From an uncultured Bacilli bacterium (lineage in GTDB: Bacteria; Bacillota_I; Bacilli_A; RF39; UBA660): a DNA stretch of 64,000 bases. Below are positions 1-8,851 of the stretch, piece after piece. Made by a program: the position numbers and the translations under genes. The stretch is taken from positions 12,722 through 76,721 of the forward strand of contig CAKOPK010000005.1 of NCBI GenBank assembly GCA_934099115.1, written 5' to 3'. A model generated the notes under the pieces. The model made no database searches and was not told the origin of the DNA. It saw nothing but the letters and a program-made list of their open reading frames with translations. Position 1 is the first letter of the stretch; every line of letters starts with the position of its first letter.

Positions 1-680
1 TTATAGATACACTTAATAAGAAAGTTTTAATTATTGATTTTGATTTAACTAATGGAGGAGTAACGGCAGCTTTAAATTTACGAGCTCAAAAGAGTATTTA
101 TAATTTAGTAGATGATTATAATAATAATCGTTATAAAGATTTTAAAGATTATGTTGCTACTTATGATGCTAATATAGATGTTTTAGCTAGTCCTAAAGAC
201 CCTAGACAGGCTGGTAAGATAGATCCAAAGTATGTAGAAATAATTATGGATAAAGCAGTGTTTCAATATGATTTTGTTTTAATTGATACTAATCATACAC
301 TTAATGATTTTAATATTTTTACTCTTGATTTAGTAGATGAGATTTTATTTATTATGACAAATGATCCTCTTGATTTAAAGAATATGCGTAGTTATATGAC
401 GGTATTTAAGGATGTAAATTATACAAATTATAAAATCATTTTAAATGAAAGCATATCTCCTTTTCGAAAATATTTTGGATTATATGATATAAAAAATATA
501 ATTAATGCTAATATAGATTATGTAATAACTAAAGATTTTTATTTAAAGAATATAGATACGTTTATTATGAATGGAAAAATAATTACTCTTGATAGTAAAG
601 CGCCTCTTGTTTTTAACAAAGATTATACTACTTTAATGCAGATTATAACAGACATTTATAGAAAGGATATTCAAGGATGA
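1..680 (+). CDS. TadZ/CpaE-like ParA/MinD-family ATPase, 5' partial
   Basis: The reading frame is open from base 3, so the gene begins before the window. The visible part has the family's post-P-loop region (VLIIDFDLTNGGVTAALNL) and the segment FDFVLIDTNHTLNDF, equivalent to the Walker B/switch region of MinD-like ATPases. CpaE/TadZ proteins place Tad pilus machinery at a pole or focus. The stop codon overlaps the start of the tadA homologue (ATGA at 677-680), so the two are translationally coupled. The P-loop itself lies outside the window, so catalytic competence cannot be judged. Confidence 0.8.
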   Translation, partial: IDTLNKKVLIIDFDLTNGGVTAALNLRAQKSIYNLVDDYNNNRYKDFKDYVATYDANIDVLASPKDPRQAGKIDPKYVEIIMDKAVFQYDFVLIDTNHTLNDFNIFTLDLVDEILFIMTNDPLDLKNMRSYMTVFKDVNYTNYKIILNESISPFRKYFGLYDIKNIINANIDYVITKDFYLKNIDTFIMNGKIITLDSKAPLVFNKDYTTLMQIITDIYRKDIQG

Positions 681-2113
681 AACAAACTTTAAGAGATGCT
701 TTTGATATTAAAATTAAGCCTAAAAAAGAAGATATTTTAACAGATTATGAGATATTTCCTGATAAAAAGCTATTAGATAAATTAAGAACAGAGATTGTAG
801 AAAATTTAATTGATAATGAAATGCCTAGTAATACTAGTATGAATGAATGGATTAATACAGAGATAGATAGAACTATAGAGGGTTATGATTTATCTAACTT
901 AGAAAGAAGTCATTTATTTAATTTAATTGATAATGAGATAAATGGATATGGGCCTATCTCAGAATTATTAGAAGATGAGAATATTACAGAGATTATGATT
1001 AATTCTCCAGATGAAATTTATATAGAAATGGATGGAGTTTTAACAAAAGATGAAAGTGTATCTTTTATTAATGATGAACATATTATTAGAACTGTTCAAA
1101 GATTAATAGAGCCTTTAGGCAGGACTATTGATGCTACAAATCCGATGGTAGATTCTAGGCTTTTAGATGGTTCTAGAATTAATGCTGTTATACCTCCACT
1201 ATCTACAAAGGGACCTGTTGTAACGATTAGAAAGTTTAAAGAATCTATGTCTAATATTGATGAATTAATAAGAATTGGTTCTTTAACCCCTTATATGGCA
1301 AGATTTTTAGATGCTGCTGTAAGAGGTAAGTGTAATATGATTATTTGTGGAGGAACTGGTTCTGGTAAGACAACATTACTTAATATATTAAGTGGTTTTA
1401 TTAGTGATAACGAACGAATTATTACCATTGAAGATGCTGCAGAACTTCGTTTAAATCAAAGTCATGTTATTTCTTTAGAAACAAGAACTACTAATTATGA
1501 ACAAACAGGAGAAGTAACTATTCGTGATTTAGTAATTAATAGTCTCCGTATGCGCCCTGATAGAATTATTGTTGGAGAAGTAAGAGGAAAAGAAGCCTTT
1601 GATATGTTACAAGCGATGAATACTGGACATGATGGTTCTCTTACTACCATGCATGCAAATGGACCAATGGATGCTTTAAATCGTTTAGAGACTATGGTTC
1701 TAATGGGAGGCTTAGAAATACCAATAAAAGCTATAAGAGAATATATAGTAAGTGCTATTGATTTAATTGTTAATATTGAAAGAATGAGTGATGGTAGAAG
1801 AAAAGTTACTAGTATTTCGGAATTAGAAGATTTTCAAAATGGGGAAATTAAATTAAAAGAAATATTTGCTTTTCATCAAAAAGGTTTAACTGATGGTGGA
1901 GAAGTAGATGGAGAATTTATTTTATATCCTACTGTTCCAAAGGTATATAAAAAGATAAAAGCTAGAGGAATAAGGGATATTGATGATATATTTTTTCCAG
2001 AAGAAACTAAAAAAGAAAAAGCTATAAAAAAAGAAGAGGATAAGAAAGAAGAATCGGTCTATTATTATCAAGGAAAGTATGATGGCTTTTTGCCAAAAGA
2101 AAAAAATGAATAG
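677..2113 (+). CDS. tadA: TadA/CpaF-family secretion ATPase
   Basis: Secretion ATPase of the GspE/PilT superfamily, CpaF/TadA branch, which powers assembly of Tad (type IVb) pili or related secretion at the inner face of the membrane. An N-terminal helical region (about residues 1-130) precedes the RecA-like core with Walker A GGTGSGKTT near residue 225, the Asp box, and the HDGSLTTMHAN motif near residue 317. At 478 aa it is typical, with a Lys/Glu-rich tail of about 60 residues. It starts inside the stop of the TadZ-like gene and is followed after 14 bp by TadB. Confidence 0.93.
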   Translation: MKQTLRDAFDIKIKPKKEDILTDYEIFPDKKLLDKLRTEIVENLIDNEMPSNTSMNEWINTEIDRTIEGYDLSNLERSHLFNLIDNEINGYGPISELLEDENITEIMINSPDEIYIEMDGVLTKDESVSFINDEHIIRTVQRLIEPLGRTIDATNPMVDSRLLDGSRINAVIPPLSTKGPVVTIRKFKESMSNIDELIRIGSLTPYMARFLDAAVRGKCNMIICGGTGSGKTTLLNILSGFISDNERIITIEDAAELRLNQSHVISLETRTTNYEQTGEVTIRDLVINSLRMRPDRIIVGEVRGKEAFDMLQAMNTGHDGSLTTMHANGPMDALNRLETMVLMGGLEIPIKAIREYIVSAIDLIVNIERMSDGRRKVTSISELEDFQNGEIKLKEIFAFHQKGLTDGGEVDGEFILYPTVPKVYKKIKARGIRDIDDIFFPEETKKEKAIKKEEDKKEESVYYYQGKYDGFLPKEKNE

Positions 2114-2127
2114 AAGAGGGAGTTAAT

Positions 2128-3132
2128 ATGCAAGAAAGTAATATATTATTCTTTTTACAAGTAATTTGTATTTTACTAGCTCTTGGAGTAATAATGTATT
2201 TACTTCGTCTTTATCATACTATAAAATTAGAAAAAAGAATTGCTCCGTTTGCTATTGGAACAAAAGAACTAAATGAGAAATCATTTTTTGATAAGAATTA
2301 TGATTTTATAAATACTATGGCTGTTCGTTTAGCTAAATTGTTAAGTTATTCTAAAGTTCTTAGTGATTATGCTAAAGTTTATACAAAATATATTTCTTTT
2401 GAAGAAAAAGATAAAAAGACTGGTATGTATTATATTGCTATAAAGTTTATGTTAGGCTTTCTAGGAATATTCTTATCATTTTTAACAGTTATTTTTAGGG
2501 GACAATTCTTATCTATTTTTACTTTTCTATTATTGTTTTTAATAGGGTTTTTTATCCCTGATATTTACTTAAAAGTAGAATATAATAAGAAAAGAAAAAG
2601 AATTGAAGAAGATTTATTGAAAGCTATTATTATAATGAATAATGCTTTTGGAAGTGGTTCTAATATTATGCAAGCAACAGAGATTGTAAAGAATGAATTA
2701 GATGGACCAATTCAAGATGAATTTAAAAAAATATATTTAGACATAACTTATGGTTTGAATTTAGAAGTGGTTTTTAATCGTTTTTATGAAAGAGTAAAAA
2801 TAGAAGATGCAAAATATATTACAACTGCTTTAGCTCTTTTAAATAAAACAGGAGGAGATATTGTAAAAATATTTTCTAGATTAGAACAATCTATTTTAGA
2901 TAAGAAAAGTTTAAAGAATGAACTTAATAGTTTAACTGCTTCTAGCCGTTTTGTTTTTAAGATGTTAGTATTTTTACCTTTTATCTTTTCTCTTATTATA
3001 TTTGTTTTAAATCCAAGTTACTTTGTTCCATTATTTACTAGTCCTTTAGGAATTTTAGCTTTATTTATAATTGTAGTATTCTATATTCTTTATATTATAA
3101 TTATAAAAAAGTTATTAATGGTACAATTATAG
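2128..3132 (+). CDS. tadB: TadB-like inner-membrane platform protein (T2SSF domain)
   Basis: Polytopic membrane protein of the GspF/TadB family, forming with TadC the inner-membrane platform on which the TadA ATPase acts. One membrane segment lies at residues 5-25, a pair near 105-150, and the T2SSF cytoplasmic domain spans about 165-270 (AFGSGSNIMQAT and LLNKTGGDIVKIF are typical family sequences), followed by two C-terminal membrane segments. The start is preceded by GAGGGAG at good spacing. It follows tadA directly and is 9 bp from tadC. Confidence 0.88.
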   Translation: MQESNILFFLQVICILLALGVIMYLLRLYHTIKLEKRIAPFAIGTKELNEKSFFDKNYDFINTMAVRLAKLLSYSKVLSDYAKVYTKYISFEEKDKKTGMYYIAIKFMLGFLGIFLSFLTVIFRGQFLSIFTFLLLFLIGFFIPDIYLKVEYNKKRKRIEEDLLKAIIIMNNAFGSGSNIMQATEIVKNELDGPIQDEFKKIYLDITYGLNLEVVFNRFYERVKIEDAKYITTALALLNKTGGDIVKIFSRLEQSILDKKSLKNELNSLTASSRFVFKMLVFLPFIFSLIIFVLNPSYFVPLFTSPLGILALFIIVVFYILYIIIIKKLLMVQL

Positions 3133-3141
3133 GAGGCTTTT

Positions 3142-3831
3142 ATGTTTATATATAAAATATATCGAAAAAATACAATTAAAAGAATTGATAGTAAAATAAA
3201 TATGTTAGGGCCTAATCATACTTTAAAAATAACAACTTTTTTAAACTCTCGTTTTCTTTTATGTCTCTTATTATTTATAATTACTTTATTTGGAACAAAA
3301 TATGGGTATTTGCAAGCACCTATATTAACGTTTATATTCTATTATTTATATGAATATATCTTACTAGATTATCCAATAAAAAAAAGAGGGATAGCTTTAG
3401 AAAAAGAAGCGTTATTCTTCTTTGAGATTTTTACCCTGACTCTTGAGAGTGGAAGAAATATAAAACATGCCTTAGAAATGGCTTCTAATAATATTCATTC
3501 GGAATTATCCCAAGAATTTAAGAAGGCAATAGAAGAAATAAGGCTTGGAAAAAGTTTAAATGAGAGTTTAGAAAGTTTAAAAAAACGTATTCCTAGTGAA
3601 ACTATAAGAAATACTATATTAAATATTATGGAATCTAATCAATTTGGTAATAATTTAGTACCATCTATGTATAGTCAGTTAGATTATTTAAGACAAAAAC
3701 AATTATTAGATGCAAAAGCTTCTATTGCTTTATTGCCTACAAAAATAAGTATTATTAGTGTTTTATTCTTTATACCTATTATGATGCTTATTATTTTAGC
3801 TCCTGTGTTAATTAGATATTTAACTTCTTAA
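3142..3831 (+). CDS. tadC: TadC-like inner-membrane platform protein
   Basis: Second T2SSF-domain protein of the Tad platform, 229 aa, with two N-terminal membrane segments (about 35-75), the cytoplasmic four-helix domain (FEIFTLTLESGRNIKHALEMA onward) and a C-terminal hydrophobic pair. It pairs with the upstream TadB to form the platform. No pilin (Flp), prepilin peptidase or outer component follows it here, so the rest of the locus must lie upstream or elsewhere. The last 20 bp overlap the 3' end of the convergent repressor gene. Confidence 0.85.
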   Translation: MFIYKIYRKNTIKRIDSKINMLGPNHTLKITTFLNSRFLLCLLLFIITLFGTKYGYLQAPILTFIFYYLYEYILLDYPIKKRGIALEKEALFFFEIFTLTLESGRNIKHALEMASNNIHSELSQEFKKAIEEIRLGKSLNESLESLKKRIPSETIRNTILNIMESNQFGNNLVPSMYSQLDYLRQKQLLDAKASIALLPTKISIISVLFFIPIMMLIILAPVLIRYLTS

Positions 3832-4228
3832 GTTTAGAAATTAGTTTTTCTAAATTTTTTAAAGTAGTAGAGTCTATAAAATGTTCAATTAATTCTACTG
3901 TTTCAAATTTAAATTCTTCTTTATTTAACAGTCTTAGAAAGGTTTCTATTGTCTCATGACGATATAAAAGATAACTTCCTAATTCTTCTCCTTTATTTGT
4001 GAGAATTATATCATTATCATTATGATAGACTAAATCTAATTTTTCTAATTTATTAATCATCTTACTACAAGATGGTTTTTTAATGTTTAAAATTTTACTT
4101 AGAAGAGTAATTGTGTTTTTATCTTTTCTTCTGCGATAAAGCATTTCGATATAGTCTTCCATATTATAAGTAATATTCTTATTCTTTAAAAGATAAGTAT
4201 GTAGGGTATAAAATTTTTCCATTAACAT
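3812..4228 (-). CDS. DtxR/MntR-family metal-dependent transcriptional repressor
   Basis: Metalloregulator with an N-terminal winged helix (MEDYIEMLYRR, then an HTH around LLSKILNIKKPSCSKMINKLEKLDLV) and a C-terminal dimerisation/metal domain. MntR-like ligand positions look retained: Asp/Glu in MEDYIE, His in YRHETIE, and an E-x-x-E-x-x-EH arrangement in ETVELIEHF. An upstream ATG at 4246 would add six residues but has no Shine-Dalgarno site; the ATG at 4228 has a weak purine tract and is preferred. The divergent feoAB neighbour suggests an iron regulator that also represses itself. Mn specificity cannot be excluded. Confidence 0.85.
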   Translation of the reverse strand: MLMEKFYTLHTYLLKNKNITYNMEDYIEMLYRRRKDKNTITLLSKILNIKKPSCSKMINKLEKLDLVYHNDNDIILTNKGEELGSYLLYRHETIETFLRLLNKEEFKFETVELIEHFIDSTTLKNLEKLISKLKKLNI

Positions 4229-4261
4229 TCTTCTTTCTATACACATATATTAAAGTAGTTG

Positions 4262-4279
4262 TTAGTTTAAGGAAACTAA
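4262..4279. promoter_or_regulatory. Candidate DtxR/MntR-type operator between repressor and feoA
   Basis: Perfect 7-bp inverted repeat with a 4-bp spacer (TTAGTTT aagg AAACTAA), 27 bp upstream of feoA and 16 bp upstream of the first possible ATG of the repressor. It resembles the DtxR/IdeR consensus (TTAGGTTAGSCTAACCTAA), although it is 18 rather than 19 bp. Its position would allow one metal-bound repressor to control both divergent transcripts. Confidence 0.6.
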
Positions 4280-4306
4280 TAAAATATATGAAAGTAGGTA
4301 AGTAAT

Positions 4307-4540
4307 ATGAATTTAACACTTGATAAAATAAATTTAAATCAAGAAGTTAAGATAAAAAAAGTGAATGGGAATAAGGAGATACGTAAAAGATTATTTGATT
4401 TAGGATTTATACCAGATATGATAGTTAAACCTATTCTAGTAAGTCCTTTAAAACATATGAGGGCTTATCAATTAGGAACAAGTATTTATGCTTTAAGAGA
4501 ACAAGATGCTAGAATAATTGTCGTGGAGGAAAGCGAATGA
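4307..4540 (+). CDS. feoA: FeoA, ferrous iron transport accessory protein
   Basis: Small SH3-like FeoA-domain protein (77 aa, normal size) that assists FeoB in Fe(II) uptake at the cytoplasmic face. Family features are the NGNKEIRKRLFDLGFIPD segment, where a small loop precedes the conserved L-x-x-L-G-F-x-P, and the C-terminal strand ALREQDARIIVVE. The stop overlaps the feoB start by 4 bp. The candidate metal-repressor dyad lies just upstream. Confidence 0.93.
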   Translation: MNLTLDKINLNQEVKIKKVNGNKEIRKRLFDLGFIPDMIVKPILVSPLKHMRAYQLGTSIYALREQDARIIVVEESE

Positions 4541-6534
4541 AAGAGATTAGTGTAGCTTTAATTGGAAATCCTAATGTGGGGAAATCTACTATTTTTAATG
4601 CTTTAACAAATAATAATGTTCATACAGGTAATTGGACTGGTAAAACAGTAGATTTAACTACGGGTAAATGTAATTATCAAAATACACAATATATATTTTA
4701 TGATTTACCGGGTACTTATTCTTTAAATTCTAAATCTAAAGAAGAAATTATTACAACTGATTTTATATTAGATAAAAAATATGATGTAGCAGTTGTAGTA
4801 GCAGATGCTTCTAATTTAGAAAAAGGAATTCATTTAGTTTTACAAACAAAAGAAATATGTAATAAATTAGTTTTGTGTTTAAATTTAATTGATGAGGCAG
4901 AAAAAAACCATATTCAGATAGATACTAAAAAATTAGAAAAAAGATTAGATATAAAGGTTGTTAAGACTAGTGCTAAGAAAAAAATTGGATTAACGGATTT
5001 ATTAGATAGTATTAAAGATTGTATAGAGAAAGATTATTTAGTTATAGATTATGGAATTTTAAATAAAGAAATTTTAAATGTTTCTTTAGATATAGATGAA
5101 GATTGTTTATATAAAAGATGGGTAGCTTTAAAAATACTAGAAAATAATACTTATTATATTGATAAGTTTTATAAATTAGGAATTATAAAAGATGATAAAA
5201 ATATAGAGAATGCTTATCAAAATTTAGTTAATGTTGATGTATTATTAGAGATTGCAGTTAAGAGAGCTAAAAAAGTGAAAGAAGTTATTAAAGATGTTAT
5301 AAAGAAAGAAAATATAAATGAGAATAGAGATAGAAAGATTGATAAAATATTAACTAGTAAAAAATGGGGAATACCTATTATGATTGGTATGTTATTCTTA
5401 ATATTTTATCTTACTTTAGTAGGAGCTAATTATCCTTCGGATTTATTATTTCATTTTTTTTCTTCATTAGAAAGTCCTTTTAGAGAACTTTTAGGTTTTT
5501 TACCTAGCACGCTTAATGATTTAATTGTGAGTGGAATATATAAAACTTTATATTGGGTTGTTTCTGTTATGTTACCTCCCATGCTTATTTTCTTTCCTTT
5601 ATTTACATTTTTAGAAGATTTAGGTTTATTGCCACGTATTGCTTTTAATTTAGATGATGGTTTTCAAAAATGTAATACATGTGGGAAGCAAGCTCTTACT
5701 ATGTGTATGGGTGTTGGATGTAATGCTGTAGGAGTTACTGGTGCAAGAATAATGGATTCTAAAAGAGAAAGATTAATTGCTATATTAACAAATGCTTATA
5801 TGCCTTGCAATGGTAAATTTCCAACTTTAATTGCTGTTATTACCATCTTTTTTGTAGGTTTATCTTCTAAATTGGGTAATTTATTATGTGCTCTTATTAT
5901 TACTGGTTTTATTGTACTAAGTATTTTGCTTACCTTTTTAGCAAGTTATTTATTATCGAAAACTATATTAAAAGGGGAATGTGCTAGTTTTACTTTAGAA
6001 TTGCCTCCTTATAGATTTCCTAATATTAAAAATACACTTATTAACAGTTTAAAGAATAGAGCAATCTTTGTTTTAGGTAGAGCCGTAAAGGTTGCTATAC
6101 CAGCAGGTGCTATTATTTGGTTATTAGGTTCTATTTCTATTAGAGAAGTTGGTTTATTGCAAATAATTACTAGTTTTTTAGACCCATTAGGACATTTATT
6201 AGGGGTTGATGGTTCTATTATTTTAGCATTTATTTTGGGATTTCCAGCGAATGAAATTGTTATACCAGCTTTACTTATGTGTTATTTAAAAACCAATAAT
6301 TTGGTAGAATTCTCTAATCTAGGAGAGTTAAAAGATATTTTAGTTATGAATGGTTGGACGATAAAAACAGCTTTGTGTTTCTTAATTTTAATGATATATC
6401 ACTATCCATGTTCTACAACACTTTTAACAATAAAGAAAGAAACCGAAAGCAATTTTTATACGTTACTAGCTTTTTTATTACCACTTATAACAGGATTAAT
6501 ACTAGCTTTAATTATTAGATTTTTATTTATTTAA
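4537..6534 (+). CDS. feoB: FeoB, ferrous iron transporter
   Basis: GTPase-coupled Fe(II) permease. The N-terminal G domain shows G1 GNPNVGKST (residues 10-18), G3 DLPG and G4 NLID. The membrane domain contains the Gate motif region with Cys residues (CNTCGKQALTMCMGVGCNAVG), YMPCNGKFPTL and the second gate before the last helices. Length is 665 aa, normal for a FeoB without FeoC. It is translationally coupled to feoA, and in an anaerobe this is the expected main iron importer. Confidence 0.96.
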   Translation: MKEISVALIGNPNVGKSTIFNALTNNNVHTGNWTGKTVDLTTGKCNYQNTQYIFYDLPGTYSLNSKSKEEIITTDFILDKKYDVAVVVADASNLEKGIHLVLQTKEICNKLVLCLNLIDEAEKNHIQIDTKKLEKRLDIKVVKTSAKKKIGLTDLLDSIKDCIEKDYLVIDYGILNKEILNVSLDIDEDCLYKRWVALKILENNTYYIDKFYKLGIIKDDKNIENAYQNLVNVDVLLEIAVKRAKKVKEVIKDVIKKENINENRDRKIDKILTSKKWGIPIMIGMLFLIFYLTLVGANYPSDLLFHFFSSLESPFRELLGFLPSTLNDLIVSGIYKTLYWVVSVMLPPMLIFFPLFTFLEDLGLLPRIAFNLDDGFQKCNTCGKQALTMCMGVGCNAVGVTGARIMDSKRERLIAILTNAYMPCNGKFPTLIAVITIFFVGLSSKLGNLLCALIITGFIVLSILLTFLASYLLSKTILKGECASFTLELPPYRFPNIKNTLINSLKNRAIFVLGRAVKVAIPAGAIIWLLGSISIREVGLLQIITSFLDPLGHLLGVDGSIILAFILGFPANEIVIPALLMCYLKTNNLVEFSNLGELKDILVMNGWTIKTALCFLILMIYHYPCSTTLLTIKKETESNFYTLLAFLLPLITGLILALIIRFLFI

Positions 6535-6614
6535 TGTCTATATAATGCCTAACTTTTTAACTTTTCGTTTAATTTTGTAACATATGTTTTATAATAGTTA
6601 ATAGGTGATTTCAT

Positions 6615-7196
6615 ATGTTTCAAGCGATAGATACATTTATAGATGCTACATTACAGAGTATGGGTATATGGGGACCAATTATTGGGTGTTTCTTTATAAC
6701 TATAGAATCTATGGTTCCTATATTACCTTTATTTGTTTTTATAACACTTAATTTTTTAGCTTTTGGTCATTTCTTTGGCTTTATTATATCTTGGTTTTTT
6801 ACTTGTATAGGTTGTTCTCTTTCTTTCTTTTTATTTCGTAGTAAAATTCAGACATGGTGGTATAAAAGGCTTAAGAAAAAGGGGCTTATTAGTGTTGATA
6901 CTATGAATAAAATAACTAGTTTAACATTTGAACAATTAACTACTATTATAGCAATACCTTTTACACCAGCTTTCTTAGTTAATATAGCTTGTGGTTTATC
7001 AAAAATGAGTTATAAAAAGTTTGCTTTTGCTTTAATGATTGGAAAAGCTTTTTTAGTTTATTTCTGGGGTTTTGTAGGAGTTAGTCTTTTAGAGAGTATT
7101 AAGCATCCTACTAATTTAATTAAAGTTGGGGTATTAATGTTACTTGCTTATTTATTTAGTAAGATTGTCAATAAAAAATTAAATATTGTAGAGTAA
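6615..7196 (+). CDS. DedA-family (VTT/SNARE-associated) membrane protein
   Basis: Polytopic protein of about 190 aa with the DedA arrangement: an amphipathic N-terminus, the PILPLFVF re-entrant region, and the FxxxPFTPAFLVNIACG segment (FTPAF, corresponding to the conserved F/Y-x-R-F-x-P-x-x-R region). DedA proteins include UptA-type undecaprenyl-phosphate translocases, and other members handle other lipids. The Arg residues of the canonical re-entrant motif are less obvious here. It has a good Shine-Dalgarno site (AGGTGA) and stands alone. Confidence 0.8.
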   Translation: MFQAIDTFIDATLQSMGIWGPIIGCFFITIESMVPILPLFVFITLNFLAFGHFFGFIISWFFTCIGCSLSFFLFRSKIQTWWYKRLKKKGLISVDTMNKITSLTFEQLTTIIAIPFTPAFLVNIACGLSKMSYKKFAFALMIGKAFLVYFWGFVGVSLLESIKHPTNLIKVGVLMLLAYLFSKIVNKKLNIVE

Positions 7197-7250
7197 CTCT
7201 TTCCAAATATCAAATTAAATTATATAATAGAAGTAGAAAGAGGTTTTAGA

Positions 7251-8336
7251 ATGGATTATATTATAATAGGACTATTAATAGTAGTTATTCTTTTATTATT
7301 AGTAAATTTATTTAAAAAGAAAAATGATAATGAATTAATTGAAAGATTAGGTAAATTAGAACTCGGAATGGTTAAAGAATTAGGAGATTTTCGAACTAAT
7401 TTTACGAATGATTTGCGTGGTGATTTTGATAAGTTAGATGAAAAAGTAGAACGTAGATTACTTGAAATTAATAATAAAGTTACAGAAAGATTGGATCAAA
7501 GTTTAGAGAAGACTAATAAAACGTTTGCTAATGTTTTAGAAAGATTGTCTAAAATAGATGAGGCTCAAAAGAAGATTGATGGTTTAGGCGCAGATATTGT
7601 TAATTTACAAGGGATTTTAACTGATAAAAAGACGAGAGGTATTTTTGGAGAAGTTAATTTGAGTTTTATATTAGAAAATGCTTTTGGGGGATTAAATACT
7701 GGTATTTATGATTTACAACATAAAATGAGTAATGGTTATATTGCTGATGCTTTATTATATGCTCCAGCACCTTTGGGGACTATTGCAATAGATTCTAAAT
7801 TTCCTTTAGAAAATTATGAAAGAATGACAGATAAAAAGAAAAGCTCTGAGGAGCGAGCACTTTATGAAAAACAATTTAAAATTGATTTTAAGAAACATAT
7901 TGATGCGATTAGTACAAAATATATTATTCCAGGAGAAACAGCAGGGGAAGCAATTCTTTTCTTACCAGCTGAAGCTATTTTTGCAGAAGTTAATGCTTAT
8001 CATGCTGATATTTTAAATTATGCTTATTCTAAAAAGGTTTGGATTACTAGTCCAACTACTTTGATGAGTACTTTAACTGTTATTGAAATGATATTAAAAA
8101 ATATGGAAAGAGACAAATATGCACAGATTATTCATGAAGAATTAAATAAATTATCTTTGGAGTTTGCTAGATATAAGGAGCGTTGGGATAAACTTGCTCG
8201 TAATATTAATACAGTATCTAAGAGTGTTGAGGAATTAAATACAACTAGTGATAAGATAACGAAAAGATTTGATTCTATTAATCGAGTGGAAGTTGATAAA
8301 TTAAAAAATGATGATAGAAAATTAATTGAAAGTTAA
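7251..8336 (+). CDS. rmuC: RmuC-family DNA recombination protein
   Basis: RmuC family (361 aa), associated with limiting inversions at repeats. A membrane anchor (residues 3-20) is followed by a long coiled coil (about 30-120) and the RmuC nuclease-like domain from GIFGEVNLSFILENAFG to the conserved FLPAEAIFAEV and WITSPTTLMSTL segments. Members are predicted to carry a restriction-endonuclease-like fold. The gene ends in a bidirectional terminator facing the HIRAN gene. Confidence 0.92.
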   Translation: MDYIIIGLLIVVILLLLVNLFKKKNDNELIERLGKLELGMVKELGDFRTNFTNDLRGDFDKLDEKVERRLLEINNKVTERLDQSLEKTNKTFANVLERLSKIDEAQKKIDGLGADIVNLQGILTDKKTRGIFGEVNLSFILENAFGGLNTGIYDLQHKMSNGYIADALLYAPAPLGTIAIDSKFPLENYERMTDKKKSSEERALYEKQFKIDFKKHIDAISTKYIIPGETAGEAILFLPAEAIFAEVNAYHADILNYAYSKKVWITSPTTLMSTLTVIEMILKNMERDKYAQIIHEELNKLSLEFARYKERWDKLARNINTVSKSVEELNTTSDKITKRFDSINRVEVDKLKNDDRKLIES

Positions 8337-8340
8337 AAAA

Positions 8341-8367
8341 ACCCGTGAAAACGGGTCTATTTTTCTT
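8341..8367. terminator. Bidirectional terminator between rmuC and the HIRAN gene
   Basis: ACCCGT-gaaa-ACGGGT hairpin with a T-rich tract on the + side and a run of seven T on the - side, placed between convergent stop codons. Confidence 0.88.
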
Positions 8368-8836
8368 TTACAATAATATCTAAACTTATACCAATATTTA
8401 ATTTCTCAGTTTCAATCTTATCTTTCTTTTCACTATGAAGAATACTTTTTAGATTGCCACCGGTTAGAAATGCTTCTATAATCATTTCGTGATTAAATAA
8501 GGGAATTAAAGAAGATACTTCTTTTTTAGGAATATGACCAACTTCTAAGTAATTATCATCAAAATCATTTATATATACGGAGATAGCATCTTCACTATTA
8601 TATTTATAAGGTTTTAAGATAACGTCTCCTAAACATTCATAATTAAATTCTTTCATGTCTGTTTGTTCTTTTAAAAGTTGTTTATCTTTTAAGCCAGAAT
8701 ATCTTTTTACTAATTTATAATCGAGTCCGTTGGCAATAATTTTTTGAATATTTTTGGGATGACTCCCAAAAGTAACTCCAACAACTTTAATTGTTTTACT
8801 GTATATGATTTTTAAATTACTTACTTTTTGTTTCAT
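8357..8836 (-). CDS. HIRAN-domain protein
   Basis: The 159-aa product contains a HIRAN-like domain: VVGVTFGSHPKNIQKII, a central KPYKYNSEDAISVYIND strand pair and the characteristic GHIPKKEVSSLIPLF. HIRAN domains bind 3' DNA ends or damaged DNA in Rad5/HLTF and occur alone or fused to nucleases or helicases in bacteria. The start at 8836 is preferred because AGGGG lies 8 nt upstream; the GTG at 8845 sits inside that site. It is next to lexA and reads in the same direction, only 15 bp after the lexA stop, so it is probably cotranscribed with the SOS regulator. Confidence 0.72.
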   Translation of the reverse strand: MKQKVSNLKIIYSKTIKVVGVTFGSHPKNIQKIIANGLDYKLVKRYSGLKDKQLLKEQTDMKEFNYECLGDVILKPYKYNSEDAISVYINDFDDNYLEVGHIPKKEVSSLIPLFNHEMIIEAFLTGGNLKSILHSEKKDKIETEKLNIGISLDIIVKEK

Positions 8837-8851
8837 ATTAAACACCCCTAA

